A stretch of DNA of 64,000 nucleotides from Agaribacterium sp. ZY112 (GTDB taxonomy: Bacteria > Pseudomonadota > Gammaproteobacteria > Pseudomonadales > Cellvibrionaceae), in contig NZ_CP166840.1 of assembly GCF_041346925.1 (NCBI RefSeq), positions 310,001 to 374,000 on the forward strand, read 5' to 3'. Shown piece after piece: positions 9,840 through 18,250 of this stretch. The number at the start of each line of letters is the position of its first letter. Position 1 is the first letter of the stretch. The translations under genes were made by a program, and so were the position numbers. Under the pieces are notes generated by a model. The model worked only from the letters and a program-made list of their open reading frames with translations, did not search any database and had not been told where the DNA came from.

Positions 9840-11012
9840 TTAGGCTCGTTCGTTCATTAATTCAATGAAGTGGTCAAACAAGGGCGCCGCATCGTGCGGG
9901 CCAGGGCTCGCTTCAGGGTGCCCCTGGAAGCTGAACGCAGGCTTGTCAGCACGATGAATGCCCTGCAAAGAACCATCAAACAGTGACTTGTGGGTCGCTT
10001 TAAGGTTCGCAGGCAAAGTAGCTTCATCGGCAGCAAAACCGTGGTTTTGACTGGTGATCATCACACGACCAGACTCAAGCTCTTGCACAGGGTGGTTTGC
10101 GCCATGGTGACCAAACTTCATCTTCACGGTTTGTGCACCGGAGGCCAAAGCCAAGATCTGGTGGCCCAAGCAAATACCAAAAATGGGGATGTCTTTCTCA
10201 AGGAAGGTACTTACCGCTTCAATGGCGTAAGTACAGGGCTCAGGGTCACCAGGGCCATTACTTAGGAAGATACCATCTGGGTTCATGGCTAGGACATCAG
10301 CCGCTGGCGTTTGAGCAGGAACCACCGTTAATTCACAACCGCGATCGACGAGCATGCGCAAGATATTTGCTTTTGCACCAAAATCGTAAGCAACCACGTT
10401 AAAGCGCTTACCTTCAGGTAGCCCTTGGAAACCCTGGCCAAGCTGCCAGCTACCAGCGTCCCAAACATGCTGTTCTTTACAGCTCACTTCTTTGGCTAGA
10501 TCCATACCGGCTAAGCCCGTAAAACCTTTAGCAAGCTCAAGCGCGCGGGCTTCGTCTAAATCATCACCCGCTAAAATACAGCCACTCTGTGCGCCAGTAT
10601 CTCGCAAGATACGAGTTAAGCGGCGAGTATCAATATCGGCAATGCCAAGAATATTGTGCTCTTTGAGGTAAGCATCCAAGGTTTGCTCACAGCGGAAGTT
10701 CGAAGCCAGTTCTGGCAAGTCGCGAATCACTAGGCCAGCCGCCCAGATTTGATCGCGCTCTTCGTCTTCTTTATTCACACCGGTATTGCCGATATGAGGA
10801 TAGGTTAGGGTCACGATCTGACGCGCATAGGAGGGATCTGTAAGGATCTCCTGATAGCCAGTGATTGCGGTATTAAATACCACCTCACCTACGCTTTGAC
10901 CATCTGCGCCGATGGCGGTCCCACGGAACACGCTACCATCTGCCAAGACCAATAGGGCCTCGCGACGTTGCGCACGCTTAAAATAACTGAGATCTACTTG
11001 CTCTGAGGCCAA
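9840..11012 (-). CDS. carA: Carbamoyl-phosphate synthase small (glutaminase) subunit
   Basis: The class I glutamine amidotransferase subunit supplies ammonia to CarB. The N-terminal domain ([16 protein letters not shown] and [21 protein letters not shown]) is followed by the GATase domain. The nucleophile cysteine lies in [15 protein letters not shown], and the histidine/glutamate pair in [13 protein letters not shown]. The frame is open 132 bp further upstream, but I choose TTG at 11012. It follows GGAGGA at 8 bp and gives 390 residues ([15 protein letters not shown]...), close to family length. The extended version has an N-terminus unlike any CarA. The long leader contains a terminator-like hairpin. 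Confidence 0.93.
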   Translation of the reverse strand: MASEQVDLSYFKRAQRREALLVLADGSVFRGTAIGADGQSVGEVVFNTAITGYQEILTDPSYARQIVTLTYPHIGNTGVNKEDEERDQIWAAGLVIRDLPELASNFRCEQTLDAYLKEHNILGIADIDTRRLTRILRDTGAQSGCILAGDDLDEARALELAKGFTGLAGMDLAKEVSCKEQHVWDAGSWQLGQGFQGLPEGKRFNVVAYDFGAKANILRMLVDRGCELTVVPAQTPAADVLAMNPDGIFLSNGPGDPEPCTYAIEAVSTFLEKDIPIFGICLGHQILALASGAQTVKMKFGHHGANHPVQELESGRVMITSQNHGFAADEATLPANLKATHKSLFDGSLQGIHRADKPAFSFQGHPEASPGPHDAAPLFDHFIELMNERA

Positions 11013-11184
11013 GTAAAATTCCTCCGCGCCGAATGCTAAAAAGAAGTGCCGTGTGTACTTACCCGAGCTTACAACAGGCCGAACGAAAGAGCCGCGCTTG
11101 GTGTGCTCAGGAGCTAGCCACCTTGGCTTTCCTAAGTTAAGCACGCTTCTGCTTTTATGCAGTTGCTGTTCGTAAGACTGTTGT
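11013..11184 (-). other. carA leader (non-coding)
   Basis: An open frame crosses this stretch in phase with carA, but its translation does not resemble CarA. It lies upstream of the well-placed GGAGGA/TTG start. I treat it as the untranslated leader between the hairpin at 11189 and carA. Confidence 0.5.
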
Positions 11185-11219
11185 AAAAAAGCGAGCAGAA
11201 GCTTTGCTTCTCCTCGCTT
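11185..11219 (-). terminator. Terminator-like hairpin in carA leader (possible attenuator)
   Basis: GCGAG-c-AGAAGC / GCTTCT-c-CTCGC with flanking AA/TT forms a 13-bp stem with one C/C mismatch and a TTT loop (11189-11219). Six T follow on the minus strand. It points toward carA and ends about 173 nt before the TTG start. No minus-strand gene lies immediately upstream, so it either attenuates carAB or is the residual terminator of a removed neighbour. Confidence 0.65.
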
Positions 11220-11302
11220 GGAATGTTCTTGTTGTGTCGGGGCCTATCACTGCCAAGCAATAAAGCTGGCCAAAGGCTGCACGCACATATGGCTGGGGCG
11301 GC

Positions 11303-11331
11303 ATTTTAGTCGAATTTAAAGCTTGAGTCTA
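11303..11331 (-). promoter_or_regulatory. Candidate carA promoter
   Basis: On the minus strand, TAGACT (11331-11326) and TAAAAT (11308-11303) are separated by 17 bp, matching sigma-70 spacing. Transcription from here would pass through the terminator-like hairpin before carA. The -35 match is only moderate. Confidence 0.4.
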
Positions 11332-11461
11332 TGAGAATCATACAGTGAAAAAACGGCAGCCTAGGCATTGCCATTGTCCCGTCAACACATTGCGAGCAAG
11401 CTCAAACAAAGCTAACCTGCCACGACCACATAGCCAAGCGAGAACCAACAAGGAGAGATTG

Positions 11462-12286
11462 ATGCACTTAAGCGAAGAGCAGATTTGCGAGAAGATAAAA
11501 CAACGCCACAGTTTTGCCGCGACTATAGATTCGGGGGCATTTAGCATCAAAATTGACCGCTATGAACCTATGTTTGCAGCCGCCATTCACAATGGCAGTA
11601 AACTTCGCCAAGAGCTAGAGCAAAACTGCCTACTTAGCGAGCAAGAACGCTATTTTGAAGAAGATCCACACACTGGAACCTTTATTTCTGAGCAAGCCAT
11701 CACCCTTATTGCTCACGACTCACGCTACGAATACGACCTGAATCGAGGCCCTGAGACCTGCGTATATGAAAGCGCCTGGGGTAAAGAGGTTTGGAAAACA
11801 CCACTAACTGAGCCCCAAAAACAAGCAAGCCTCAATAAACACAGCCAGTTCTTCCGTATTGTCTCCGCTCTTGTTACAGCTTTGTTAGAAGACTTTGGAC
11901 ACTGTATTGTCTATGACACCCACTCTTATAACTGGCGCCGCTTTGAAGAACAGCGCACACCGGTTTTTAACTTAGGCACAACAACCATTACAGACAGCAA
12001 ATGGCGCCCTGTTATCACCCACTGGTTGAAGCAGCTCAACAATATCGAGGTCGAGAACTTAGATATAGATGCTAAAGAAAATGATGTGTTTTTTGGCAAA
12101 GGCAATCTAGCCGCTCACTGCCACAACAACTTCGACAATGTTGCTGTTCTAGCCACTGAATTCAAAAAAGTATTTATGGATGAAAGAGACGGCAGCCCCT
12201 TCCCCGACACCATTAAAGCCCTACAAGCTGGTTATCAAGAAGCCATGCAGAGCACAAACGCATTCCTCTTAAACTCAAGTAAATAA
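11462..12286 (+). CDS. N-formylglutamate amidohydrolase-family protein
   Basis: The start is the ATG at 11462, preceded by AAGGAG. An upstream in-frame ATG at 11345 would add 39 basic residues without homology. The 274-residue protein has the layout of the N-formylglutamate amidohydrolase fold: HDSRYEYDLNR near residue 87, a central DTHSYN motif (metal-binding type Asp/His) and a later NLAAHCHNNF. The family hydrolyses N-formyl or related amide bonds on glutamate-like substrates, but no histidine-utilisation genes are nearby, so the substrate is open. It converges with the symporter fusion, with a hairpin between them. It is the first gene of the accessory block after carA. Confidence 0.75.
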   Translation: MHLSEEQICEKIKQRHSFAATIDSGAFSIKIDRYEPMFAAAIHNGSKLRQELEQNCLLSEQERYFEEDPHTGTFISEQAITLIAHDSRYEYDLNRGPETCVYESAWGKEVWKTPLTEPQKQASLNKHSQFFRIVSALVTALLEDFGHCIVYDTHSYNWRRFEEQRTPVFNLGTTTITDSKWRPVITHWLKQLNNIEVENLDIDAKENDVFFGKGNLAAHCHNNFDNVAVLATEFKKVFMDERDGSPFPDTIKALQAGYQEAMQSTNAFLLNSSK

Positions 12287-12300
12287 TCCCCAGCATAAAT

Positions 12301-12328
12301 GGGCTCTTAGCTGTACAACTAAGAGCCC
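12301..12328. terminator. Hairpin between convergent genes
   Basis: A perfect 10-bp stem (GGGCTCTTAG / CTAAGAGCCC) with an 8-nt loop sits between the stops of two converging genes. There is no strong T tract on either side, so it may act as a weak bidirectional terminator. Confidence 0.5.
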
Positions 12329-12340
12329 TAGTGACGCCTG

Positions 12341-14512
12341 CTACAGATTCCAGCCAAAAACATCCTCAGCAACAGACCATCGGCGAGTCACCTTTTGCGG
12401 ATCTCTGCCCAAAATCCAATGATTGTAGATAGGCTCAATAGCGCCGCCATCACGCTTCAAAGACAACCACGTATTCATATAGATTAACCAGCTAATATCC
12501 TGCTTAGGCAGGGCAAAGACCACCGGCGCCTTCATATTCACCCCTTCAGGTATCACCACGGTGTACTCTGGATAGAGCACCGTCCAAGCTGAAGCCACCT
12601 CGGCCGAATACACAAAGGCATCAACACTTTCATCCTCACCGCCTTTAAAGAAATTACGTGGACCTGCAACCGTAATACGTTCAGCATTCGGGAAAAGCTC
12701 ATGAATGGGCGATTGGAAATAACGAGCCTTAGGCATGCCTAAGCGTAAACCCTCCATTTCTAAGATATCTGAGCGTTCACGGAATTCTTCACGACGTTTA
12801 TCTTTCACAACCAAACCAATGCTGTGATAGGTATAGGCTTCAGTGAAATTAATTTGAGTAGCACGCAAAGGCGTGATGGTTATCCCACCTAGAAGCAAAT
12901 CTATTGTGCCGTTATTCAAAGCCTCTACAGCCTTATCAACACTAGAATGTAAACGGTGTGCAACAAGCTCAACATCAAGATCCAAAGCTAACTGATGCGC
13001 CAGCTCCATATCAAAACCAACCACCTCGCCCTTTTCATTACGAAAAGCAAAAGGTAAACGATCAGGGAAATACCCTACTCTTAAGCTTCCTCGCTCACGA
13101 ATCAAGGCCAGCCTTTCCATCGCCAATTGCTCAGCAGTAAGAGCTTGTGGCTCTTCTTTGTGGACCTTAACGAGATTATTGGTTAAGCGCATCGCCTCAA
13201 AGCTTTTATCACCCGTGTAGTTATAGGGAATGGCTTTAGTCATAACAATGCCAGCCCCTATCATCAACACCGCCGTCAGCCCTAAGTGAATACCCATAGC
13301 CTGAAATAAGTTGCGCCACTTCAGGTGCTTCTTCACCGCAGCAGCAACCAAGAGAGTTACCACAAAACCATGTAGAGCAGCCAGCGCCGTGGCAAAACGC
13401 GCGGTAACAACCGACCCCAATAAATAAAGCTGAAATTGATCAGCAGGAAGACCAAAATAGTCCAACATAAAAGGAATAGCGACCGCCATGCTACCAAAAG
13501 CAGATAGCGCTCCCATCACGACAAAAGAGGCGTATTGATCCAAGCCCAGAGGCGAACCCACATACCAAGCCGAGAATAAAATAAAACCCAAGCCCATAAG
13601 GGTGCCAGCACTTGGGAAGCTGTATGCCGTGGGCACCAAAACATCAATAACGGAATCAGTCTCTTTGTTTTGTATGCCTTTATCTTCAATCATTTCCTTA
13701 CAGCGTTCGGCGATCATCGGTAATACCACTAAAACTGTACCGGTTGCCATAGCGGTAATCATTGCCTCACCGGCATTACGCATCAACTCACGATAAGAAA
13801 ACGGGGTCGACCACTTCACCAATAAGGGCATCGCCAATAAAGCCAGCATCAACCAAGCAAGTAGATACACCCATAAGAAGACCTGCAGTTTACCAAGTTC
13901 CTCAGGGTCCAAAGTACCTGCAGCCGAAGCTGAAATCGCAAAAATACCAATAGGCGCCAACTTACCAACCAGTGAAGCCACCCTCATTAGAGCATCGCTA
14001 ACATTAGTGGTTAAATCGAGCAGCACCCCTTTATTCTTTACGGTGATCAAGGCCCCGCCAATCAACAAACAAAACAACACCACAGCAGGCACAATGGTAT
14101 TCGACAGGGAATAGAAAATATTCGCAGGAATATACAGATCGAGAAAATTAAAATCGGCCTTAGGGTCGAGCATGCTCGCACTGAAGAAGCCTGCTGTTTG
14201 CCAATCAGGGTAAGCTAAAGGCAAGGTCAGCAACGTCAGCATGGTTAACAACCATAAAAACAAAATGACCAAACCACCGCGCATGCCTATTTTCTGCGCT
14301 GTGGTCGCATCGAGACGGCCAAGACCGCCAATAATGCTAACCAGTACATAAGGTAGTACCGTCATTTGCAACAAGCGCACATAGGCATTACCAATAATTT
14401 CGAGCTTACCCATCACCTCACCGAAAAACAGACCCGAGGCAATTCCCAAAAGCAAACCAATGATAACGCGCTGAAAAGCGCTAAGATTCTTAAAGAAGCG
14501 TACGATAGCCAC
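12341..14512 (-). CDS. SDF-family cation symporter fused to periplasmic solute-binding domain
   Basis: Residues 1-430 form a dicarboxylate/amino acid:cation symporter (SDF/DAACS) with about eight hydrophobic segments and re-entrant features (VPTAYSFPSAGTLMGLG). The usual NMDGT signature is not evident. Residues about 477-710 form a family-3 solute-binding domain (LRVGYFPDRLPFAF and VVGFDMELAHQLALDLDVELV). One polypeptide thus joins a secondary transporter to a binding protein, with the binding domain probably in the periplasm after the last membrane segment. I prefer GTG at 14512, with GGAG seven bases upstream. A longer frame starts at 14596 with no good binding site. The substrate is probably an acidic amino acid or dicarboxylate. 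Confidence 0.85.
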   Translation of the reverse strand: MAIVRFFKNLSAFQRVIIGLLLGIASGLFFGEVMGKLEIIGNAYVRLLQMTVLPYVLVSIIGGLGRLDATTAQKIGMRGGLVILFLWLLTMLTLLTLPLAYPDWQTAGFFSASMLDPKADFNFLDLYIPANIFYSLSNTIVPAVVLFCLLIGGALITVKNKGVLLDLTTNVSDALMRVASLVGKLAPIGIFAISASAAGTLDPEELGKLQVFLWVYLLAWLMLALLAMPLLVKWSTPFSYRELMRNAGEAMITAMATGTVLVVLPMIAERCKEMIEDKGIQNKETDSVIDVLVPTAYSFPSAGTLMGLGFILFSAWYVGSPLGLDQYASFVVMGALSAFGSMAVAIPFMLDYFGLPADQFQLYLLGSVVTARFATALAALHGFVVTLLVAAAVKKHLKWRNLFQAMGIHLGLTAVLMIGAGIVMTKAIPYNYTGDKSFEAMRLTNNLVKVHKEEPQALTAEQLAMERLALIRERGSLRVGYFPDRLPFAFRNEKGEVVGFDMELAHQLALDLDVELVAHRLHSSVDKAVEALNNGTIDLLLGGITITPLRATQINFTEAYTYHSIGLVVKDKRREEFRERSDILEMEGLRLGMPKARYFQSPIHELFPNAERITVAGPRNFFKGGEDESVDAFVYSAEVASAWTVLYPEYTVVIPEGVNMKAPVVFALPKQDISWLIYMNTWLSLKRDGGAIEPIYNHWILGRDPQKVTRRWSVAEDVFGWNL

Positions 14513-14673
14513 CCTGCGACTCCATTCCCGAAAAGCATTAAGTATAAGATTAGCGGCGATTCTACAAGAGATAAGAGTAGAAAGAAGCCTTGCCAAGGAG
14601 AAAAACTAAATAGTTTAAATAAGAGCAGAGGGTAAAACAGGCGCGCTGTTGCCAGCACGCCAAAGAAACAGCT

Positions 14674-15795
14674 CTAGCTGTTCACTGTGATAACTTTAAT
14701 TCCCTCCATGCGGATATTGGTTTCTACCGCCTCGGTTATTTCTTCAAGCGGGAAGGAATGAGTCACCAGTCGGGCAATCGGCAAGCCCATGTCTTTGATT
14801 GTTTTCATACAGGCAATCGCATTTGGATAATCTTCAGGCGAGTACGCCCAAGAGCCAACCAAAGTAATCTCTTTGTTACAGATATCAACATGAGGGTTAA
14901 CAGCCGCCTCACCATTATCAACAAAGAAACCCAGCTCACACAAACCACCACCACGAGCAATCAACTTCCAAACACTGGTCGCCGCAGCAGGCACTCCCGT
15001 ACACTGGAACGCAAACTTAGCTCCACGACCATTTGTTAAGTCTTTAACGGCCTCGGCAAGTTTTTCTGGAGATTCGTATTTGGAGAAATTCAAAACATGG
15101 TTCGCTCCCAAGTCTTGAGCAATAGTCAACCTATCATCTTGACCATCCACAGCGATGATGGTTTGTATACCCATAGATTTGAGCACCGCAATAATCGACA
15201 AACCAATAGGGCCACAGCCTTGAATCAATACCGGAGAAGCCCAGTTCAATAGGTTAGTGGTTTTTGCACGCTCGACAGCATGCACAGCCACCGCTACGGG
15301 TTCAATAAGGATGCGTTCTTCAAGGCTAAATTCACTGACATTAAAAAAGGTCGAGCCATTTTTAAGAACAAGGTAATCGCCAAACCAGCCATTAAATTTA
15401 TTATCCTCCTGCTCCCCCATCAGACCGTAACAACCCATGTTTTCACACATATTAGTACGCCCAGGCATAGACACACAGGGCTCACATTCGCCACAGGGAA
15501 TAATACTGGTAATAAGCTTAGAGCCGAGCTCAACTTTATTGCCAACAGTATCGGTTTTTACATTTTTACCGAGCTTAACAATTACCCCCGTACCCTCATG
15601 GCCAAGCACGACGGGAATCATCTTAAAGGGGTCATTTTTATATTCATGGACATCCGTACCACAAACACCACAGCCCTCTACTTTCACCAATATTTCATCA
15701 TCGGAAATCTCTGGCAACGAGAACTCTTGGAGTTCAAACTTTCTCAGTTCGGTAAGTACGGCAACGCGGGCTGCTGAAGGTAAATCGGCGCTCAT
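14674..15795 (-). CDS. Zinc-dependent medium-chain dehydrogenase (sugar/polyol type)
   Basis: The 373-residue MDR-family enzyme has the catalytic zinc signature (GCGVCGTDVHEY and GHEGTG). It also has a structural zinc lobe with four cysteines (PCGECEPCVSMPGRTNMC) and a Rossmann nucleotide site (IQGCGPIGLSIIAVLKSMG with Asp in AVDGQ, favouring NAD). The start is the ATG after AGGAG; 25 further in-frame codons upstream look non-coding. It probably oxidises a sugar, sugar alcohol or similar secondary alcohol. Its upstream region carries the same 21-bp element as the kinase-isomerase-aldolase operon 12 kb away, which suggests a shared regulon. Confidence 0.88.
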   Translation of the reverse strand: MSADLPSAARVAVLTELRKFELQEFSLPEISDDEILVKVEGCGVCGTDVHEYKNDPFKMIPVVLGHEGTGVIVKLGKNVKTDTVGNKVELGSKLITSIIPCGECEPCVSMPGRTNMCENMGCYGLMGEQEDNKFNGWFGDYLVLKNGSTFFNVSEFSLEERILIEPVAVAVHAVERAKTTNLLNWASPVLIQGCGPIGLSIIAVLKSMGIQTIIAVDGQDDRLTIAQDLGANHVLNFSKYESPEKLAEAVKDLTNGRGAKFAFQCTGVPAAATSVWKLIARGGGLCELGFFVDNGEAAVNPHVDICNKEITLVGSWAYSPEDYPNAIACMKTIKDMGLPIARLVTHSFPLEEITEAVETNIRMEGIKVITVNS

Positions 15796-15929
15796 ATGGC
15801 TCTCCTGTAAGTTAGTAATGCTGTATCTAACGTTCTGACAACCATCTCTTTTTGCAGAACAAATAATCAAGATTTGAACAAACTATAACAAGGCCCAAGC
15901 ACCCACTTTAAGTACACAAAAACGATAAA

Positions 15930-15950
15930 TATGTACTATTTTTTCAGCCC
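15930..15950 (-). promoter_or_regulatory. Putative AraC-type operator upstream of dehydrogenase
   Basis: The plus-strand word TATGTACTATTTTTTCAGCC(C) matches the element upstream of the PfkB kinase at 18 of 21 positions, including 13 in a row. It lies about 135 bp upstream of the dehydrogenase start. A second GTAC lies 21 bp away at 15912, the two-turn spacing typical of AraC half sites. Confidence 0.55.
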
Positions 15951-16105
15951 CACAGAAATTTGACCCAGGTTAAAAAGTCGTTCTTAGCCCTCAATAAAAA
16001 CGTTATCAACGTAAAACTAAAGCTTGCAAACAAGGGCAGGAACAGCATTACTCCCCCACAATTCTAACGAACCTGTTTTTTGTGGAAGCAGTGACAGCCC
16101 CCCCC

Positions 16106-16867
16106 TTATAATTTATAAGCACCTAAATTCAGACGCTTTGTAGACAGGAGATACGCTTCGCCATCATCTTCTCCCTGCTCCCACAAAGGGAATAAGCGCC
16201 CATTTACTTCCATCAAACAAAAGACGGAGTTTTTAGCACTTGTATCGACACGGATTTTTTCACATGAGTACTGCACATTAGCGACCTTAACAAGGTCTTT
16301 TCCTACACGGTATAAATCCACATCTTTGACACTAAAGTCATCAAGATCGAGCACCGTAAACCTCGCCTTATCTTTGCCGCTCAGTAAAAAGCGGAAGAAC
16401 AATCTGCTATCAAGCACCTCATGCTCTGCTTGCGCAATCACGTTACTTTCACGCTTAGCATCATAATGACTCTGCAAATGCCAACCTTGATCGGAGCGTT
16501 CTAATAAAAATGCAACTTCGGAATCATTTTCATCAATACGGGAACGCAAACGCTGAAGGCCCCCGCTCGAGTAGAACGCATGATCGATGCTATGCAAACG
16601 ATAACGATAAAAAGCCCAGCGAATATTGATGGACATCTCCCGAATGATCTCAGCTCCTTGTTCTCGATAGCAGTAATTGACATAGCCAATCTCATCCCCG
16701 TCAGCACTCATTAGCTGTTCAACAAACATATCGCAATGCTGCAAGCTAGTTGGCACATCATTTTGGCCGCCCTGCTCTCCATGCGGCTCTCCATAGACAG
16801 CCGAGTACAACAGCACTCCTGTGAGCACTGCGCATGTCTTTCGAACGAACTCACTCAGCCTTGGCAT
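16106..16867 (-). CDS. Exported protein of unknown function, 253 aa
   Basis: The ATG at 16867 is preceded by AAAAGGAG and gives a signal peptide (MPRLSEFVRKTCAVLTGVLLYSAVYG). The mature part is beta-rich with scattered aromatic residues (EIGYVNYCYREQGAEI and AFYRYRLHSIDHAFY) and one likely disulfide pair near the end (YSCEKI ... SVFCLME). The pattern recalls small DUF-type periplasmic proteins, but I do not recognise the family. It is divergent from the RND operon at 17.1 kb and might share its promoter region. A function cannot be assigned. Confidence 0.65.
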   Translation of the reverse strand: MPRLSEFVRKTCAVLTGVLLYSAVYGEPHGEQGGQNDVPTSLQHCDMFVEQLMSADGDEIGYVNYCYREQGAEIIREMSINIRWAFYRYRLHSIDHAFYSSGGLQRLRSRIDENDSEVAFLLERSDQGWHLQSHYDAKRESNVIAQAEHEVLDSRLFFRFLLSGKDKARFTVLDLDDFSVKDVDLYRVGKDLVKVANVQYSCEKIRVDTSAKNSVFCLMEVNGRLFPLWEQGEDDGEAYLLSTKRLNLGAYKL

Positions 16868-17083
16868 AAGATCTCCTTTTTTGAACTCAGCTCTATTGCT
16901 TAAGCAGTGTGTACTGCCAGCAAACCCAGTTACAAGCCTTGCTGACAAAGGCTGACATTTCATAGTCATGGCTGACGGAAACGATGCCCGCAAATCTCTA
17001 TATTACTGACAGGGCATAAGCCCAATAAGCAGTAACAAGCAAAATCGCCCAAGCAGGTATGCACCAGTGACATTGATAAGCCT

Positions 17084-18250
17084 ATGAAAAAACCACGCCC
17101 CATCCATCTTTTTTACCTAAGCTCAGCCTTGCTAATATTATTAACGGCGCTGATTGCTTTAGACGAGCCCTCACCCAAAGAAGCGATAAAACAAACACAG
17201 CAAGCCACTCTGGTGAGCACGCAAACCATATTTAAAAAGAGCCACAAAGCGAGACTAAGCCTCAACGGCTACCTCAAACCCAATCAACAAGCTAAATTGC
17301 ACAACCTTGTTGAAGGCCAAGTGGAATGGATTAGTCCAGCATTCAACAATGGCGCGCAAGTGCAGCAAGGGCAAAGCCTTATTCGTTTAGAGAACAGCGC
17401 CCTTAAGGCTGAACTAAAACAGGCTAACGTAGCTCTCGCTCAAGCAGAGCTCAGTTTATTGCAAGCTCAGCGACGCTCCCAGCGAGCCATAGAAGACTGG
17501 AAAAAACACTACAACAAAGTACCGACAGACCCTTTAGTCAGCAAAACCAGTCAATTAAAGCTAGCGCAGGCAGAAGTTGAAAGCGCACAAGCTCAACTAA
17601 ATTATGCGCTGCGCCGTTTAAGCTATTCCGACCTTAAAGCCCCTTTTGATGGCGAATTATCACAGCGCCAGCTCAGCCTCGGAGAATGGCTGGATGAAGG
17701 ACAAGAGCTCATACATATAAGCGCCAATACGCACCTTGAATTGGAACTACAACTCAGCCCCAGACAGTGGCAACAACTATTCGCAGATCACCCACCCCAG
17801 TCGTTACTCAAAGCCTTTATTTCTAACTCGAATACCTTGTGGCCAATAACATTAGAAAATGCAGCGCAGCAACTCGACCCAGACACTCAGCTTCGCTCTT
17901 TATTTTTTCAATTTGATAGCACTAAAGTGCATCAAGTATCAGCACCTGCACCAAGAGCCGGTCTTTGGGTTGACGTAAAACTTGAAGGCATCGAACACAA
18001 AGATCTTTGGGCCATCCCGCATTCAGCGTTCAGTAAAAACAGCCTGATTTGGTGGCTCGATAAACACAGCCGCCTAAGAAGCAGCCCCGCAATCAGTAAA
18101 TTTAAAGACGCAAATCACAGCTACGTGTATTTACCCGAGCTAAAACAAGCATCCATAGAGTTAGTGCTTTACCCACAGGCACGATTCATTGACGGCCAAT
18201 TAGCAGAACCCCACAAACAAGACCTTAACGCTCAAGGCGGTCACCAATGA
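17084..18250 (+). CDS. RND efflux periplasmic adaptor (HlyD/MFP family)
   Basis: An N-terminal membrane anchor (residues about 8-26) precedes the biotinyl-lipoyl-like half (LVEGQVEWISPAFNNGAQVQQGQSLIRLEN). A helical hairpin follows at about residues 108-165 with repeated AQAEL heptads, then the second lipoyl half (APFDGELSQRQLSLGEWLDEG) and a beta-barrel domain. It links the inner-membrane RND pump to an outer-membrane channel. Its stop overlaps the pump start as ATGA. No TolC-type channel gene is in the operon. A MipA/OmpV-like barrel lies after the sensor kinase instead. Confidence 0.88.
   Translation: MKKPRPIHLFYLSSALLILLTALIALDEPSPKEAIKQTQQATLVSTQTIFKKSHKARLSLNGYLKPNQQAKLHNLVEGQVEWISPAFNNGAQVQQGQSLIRLENSALKAELKQANVALAQAELSLLQAQRRSQRAIEDWKKHYNKVPTDPLVSKTSQLKLAQAEVESAQAQLNYALRRLSYSDLKAPFDGELSQRQLSLGEWLDEGQELIHISANTHLELELQLSPRQWQQLFADHPPQSLLKAFISNSNTLWPITLENAAQQLDPDTQLRSLFFQFDSTKVHQVSAPAPRAGLWVDVKLEGIEHKDLWAIPHSAFSKNSLIWWLDKHSRLRSSPAISKFKDANHSYVYLPELKQASIELVLYPQARFIDGQLAEPHKQDLNAQGGHQ

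Noticed and set aside
11155..11304. A 49-codon minus-strand frame in the carA leader as a regulatory leader peptide
   Set aside because: The ATG overlaps the predicted -10 hexamer, so it would not be in the transcript. The frame runs through the hairpin and has no codon bias toward regulated amino acids.
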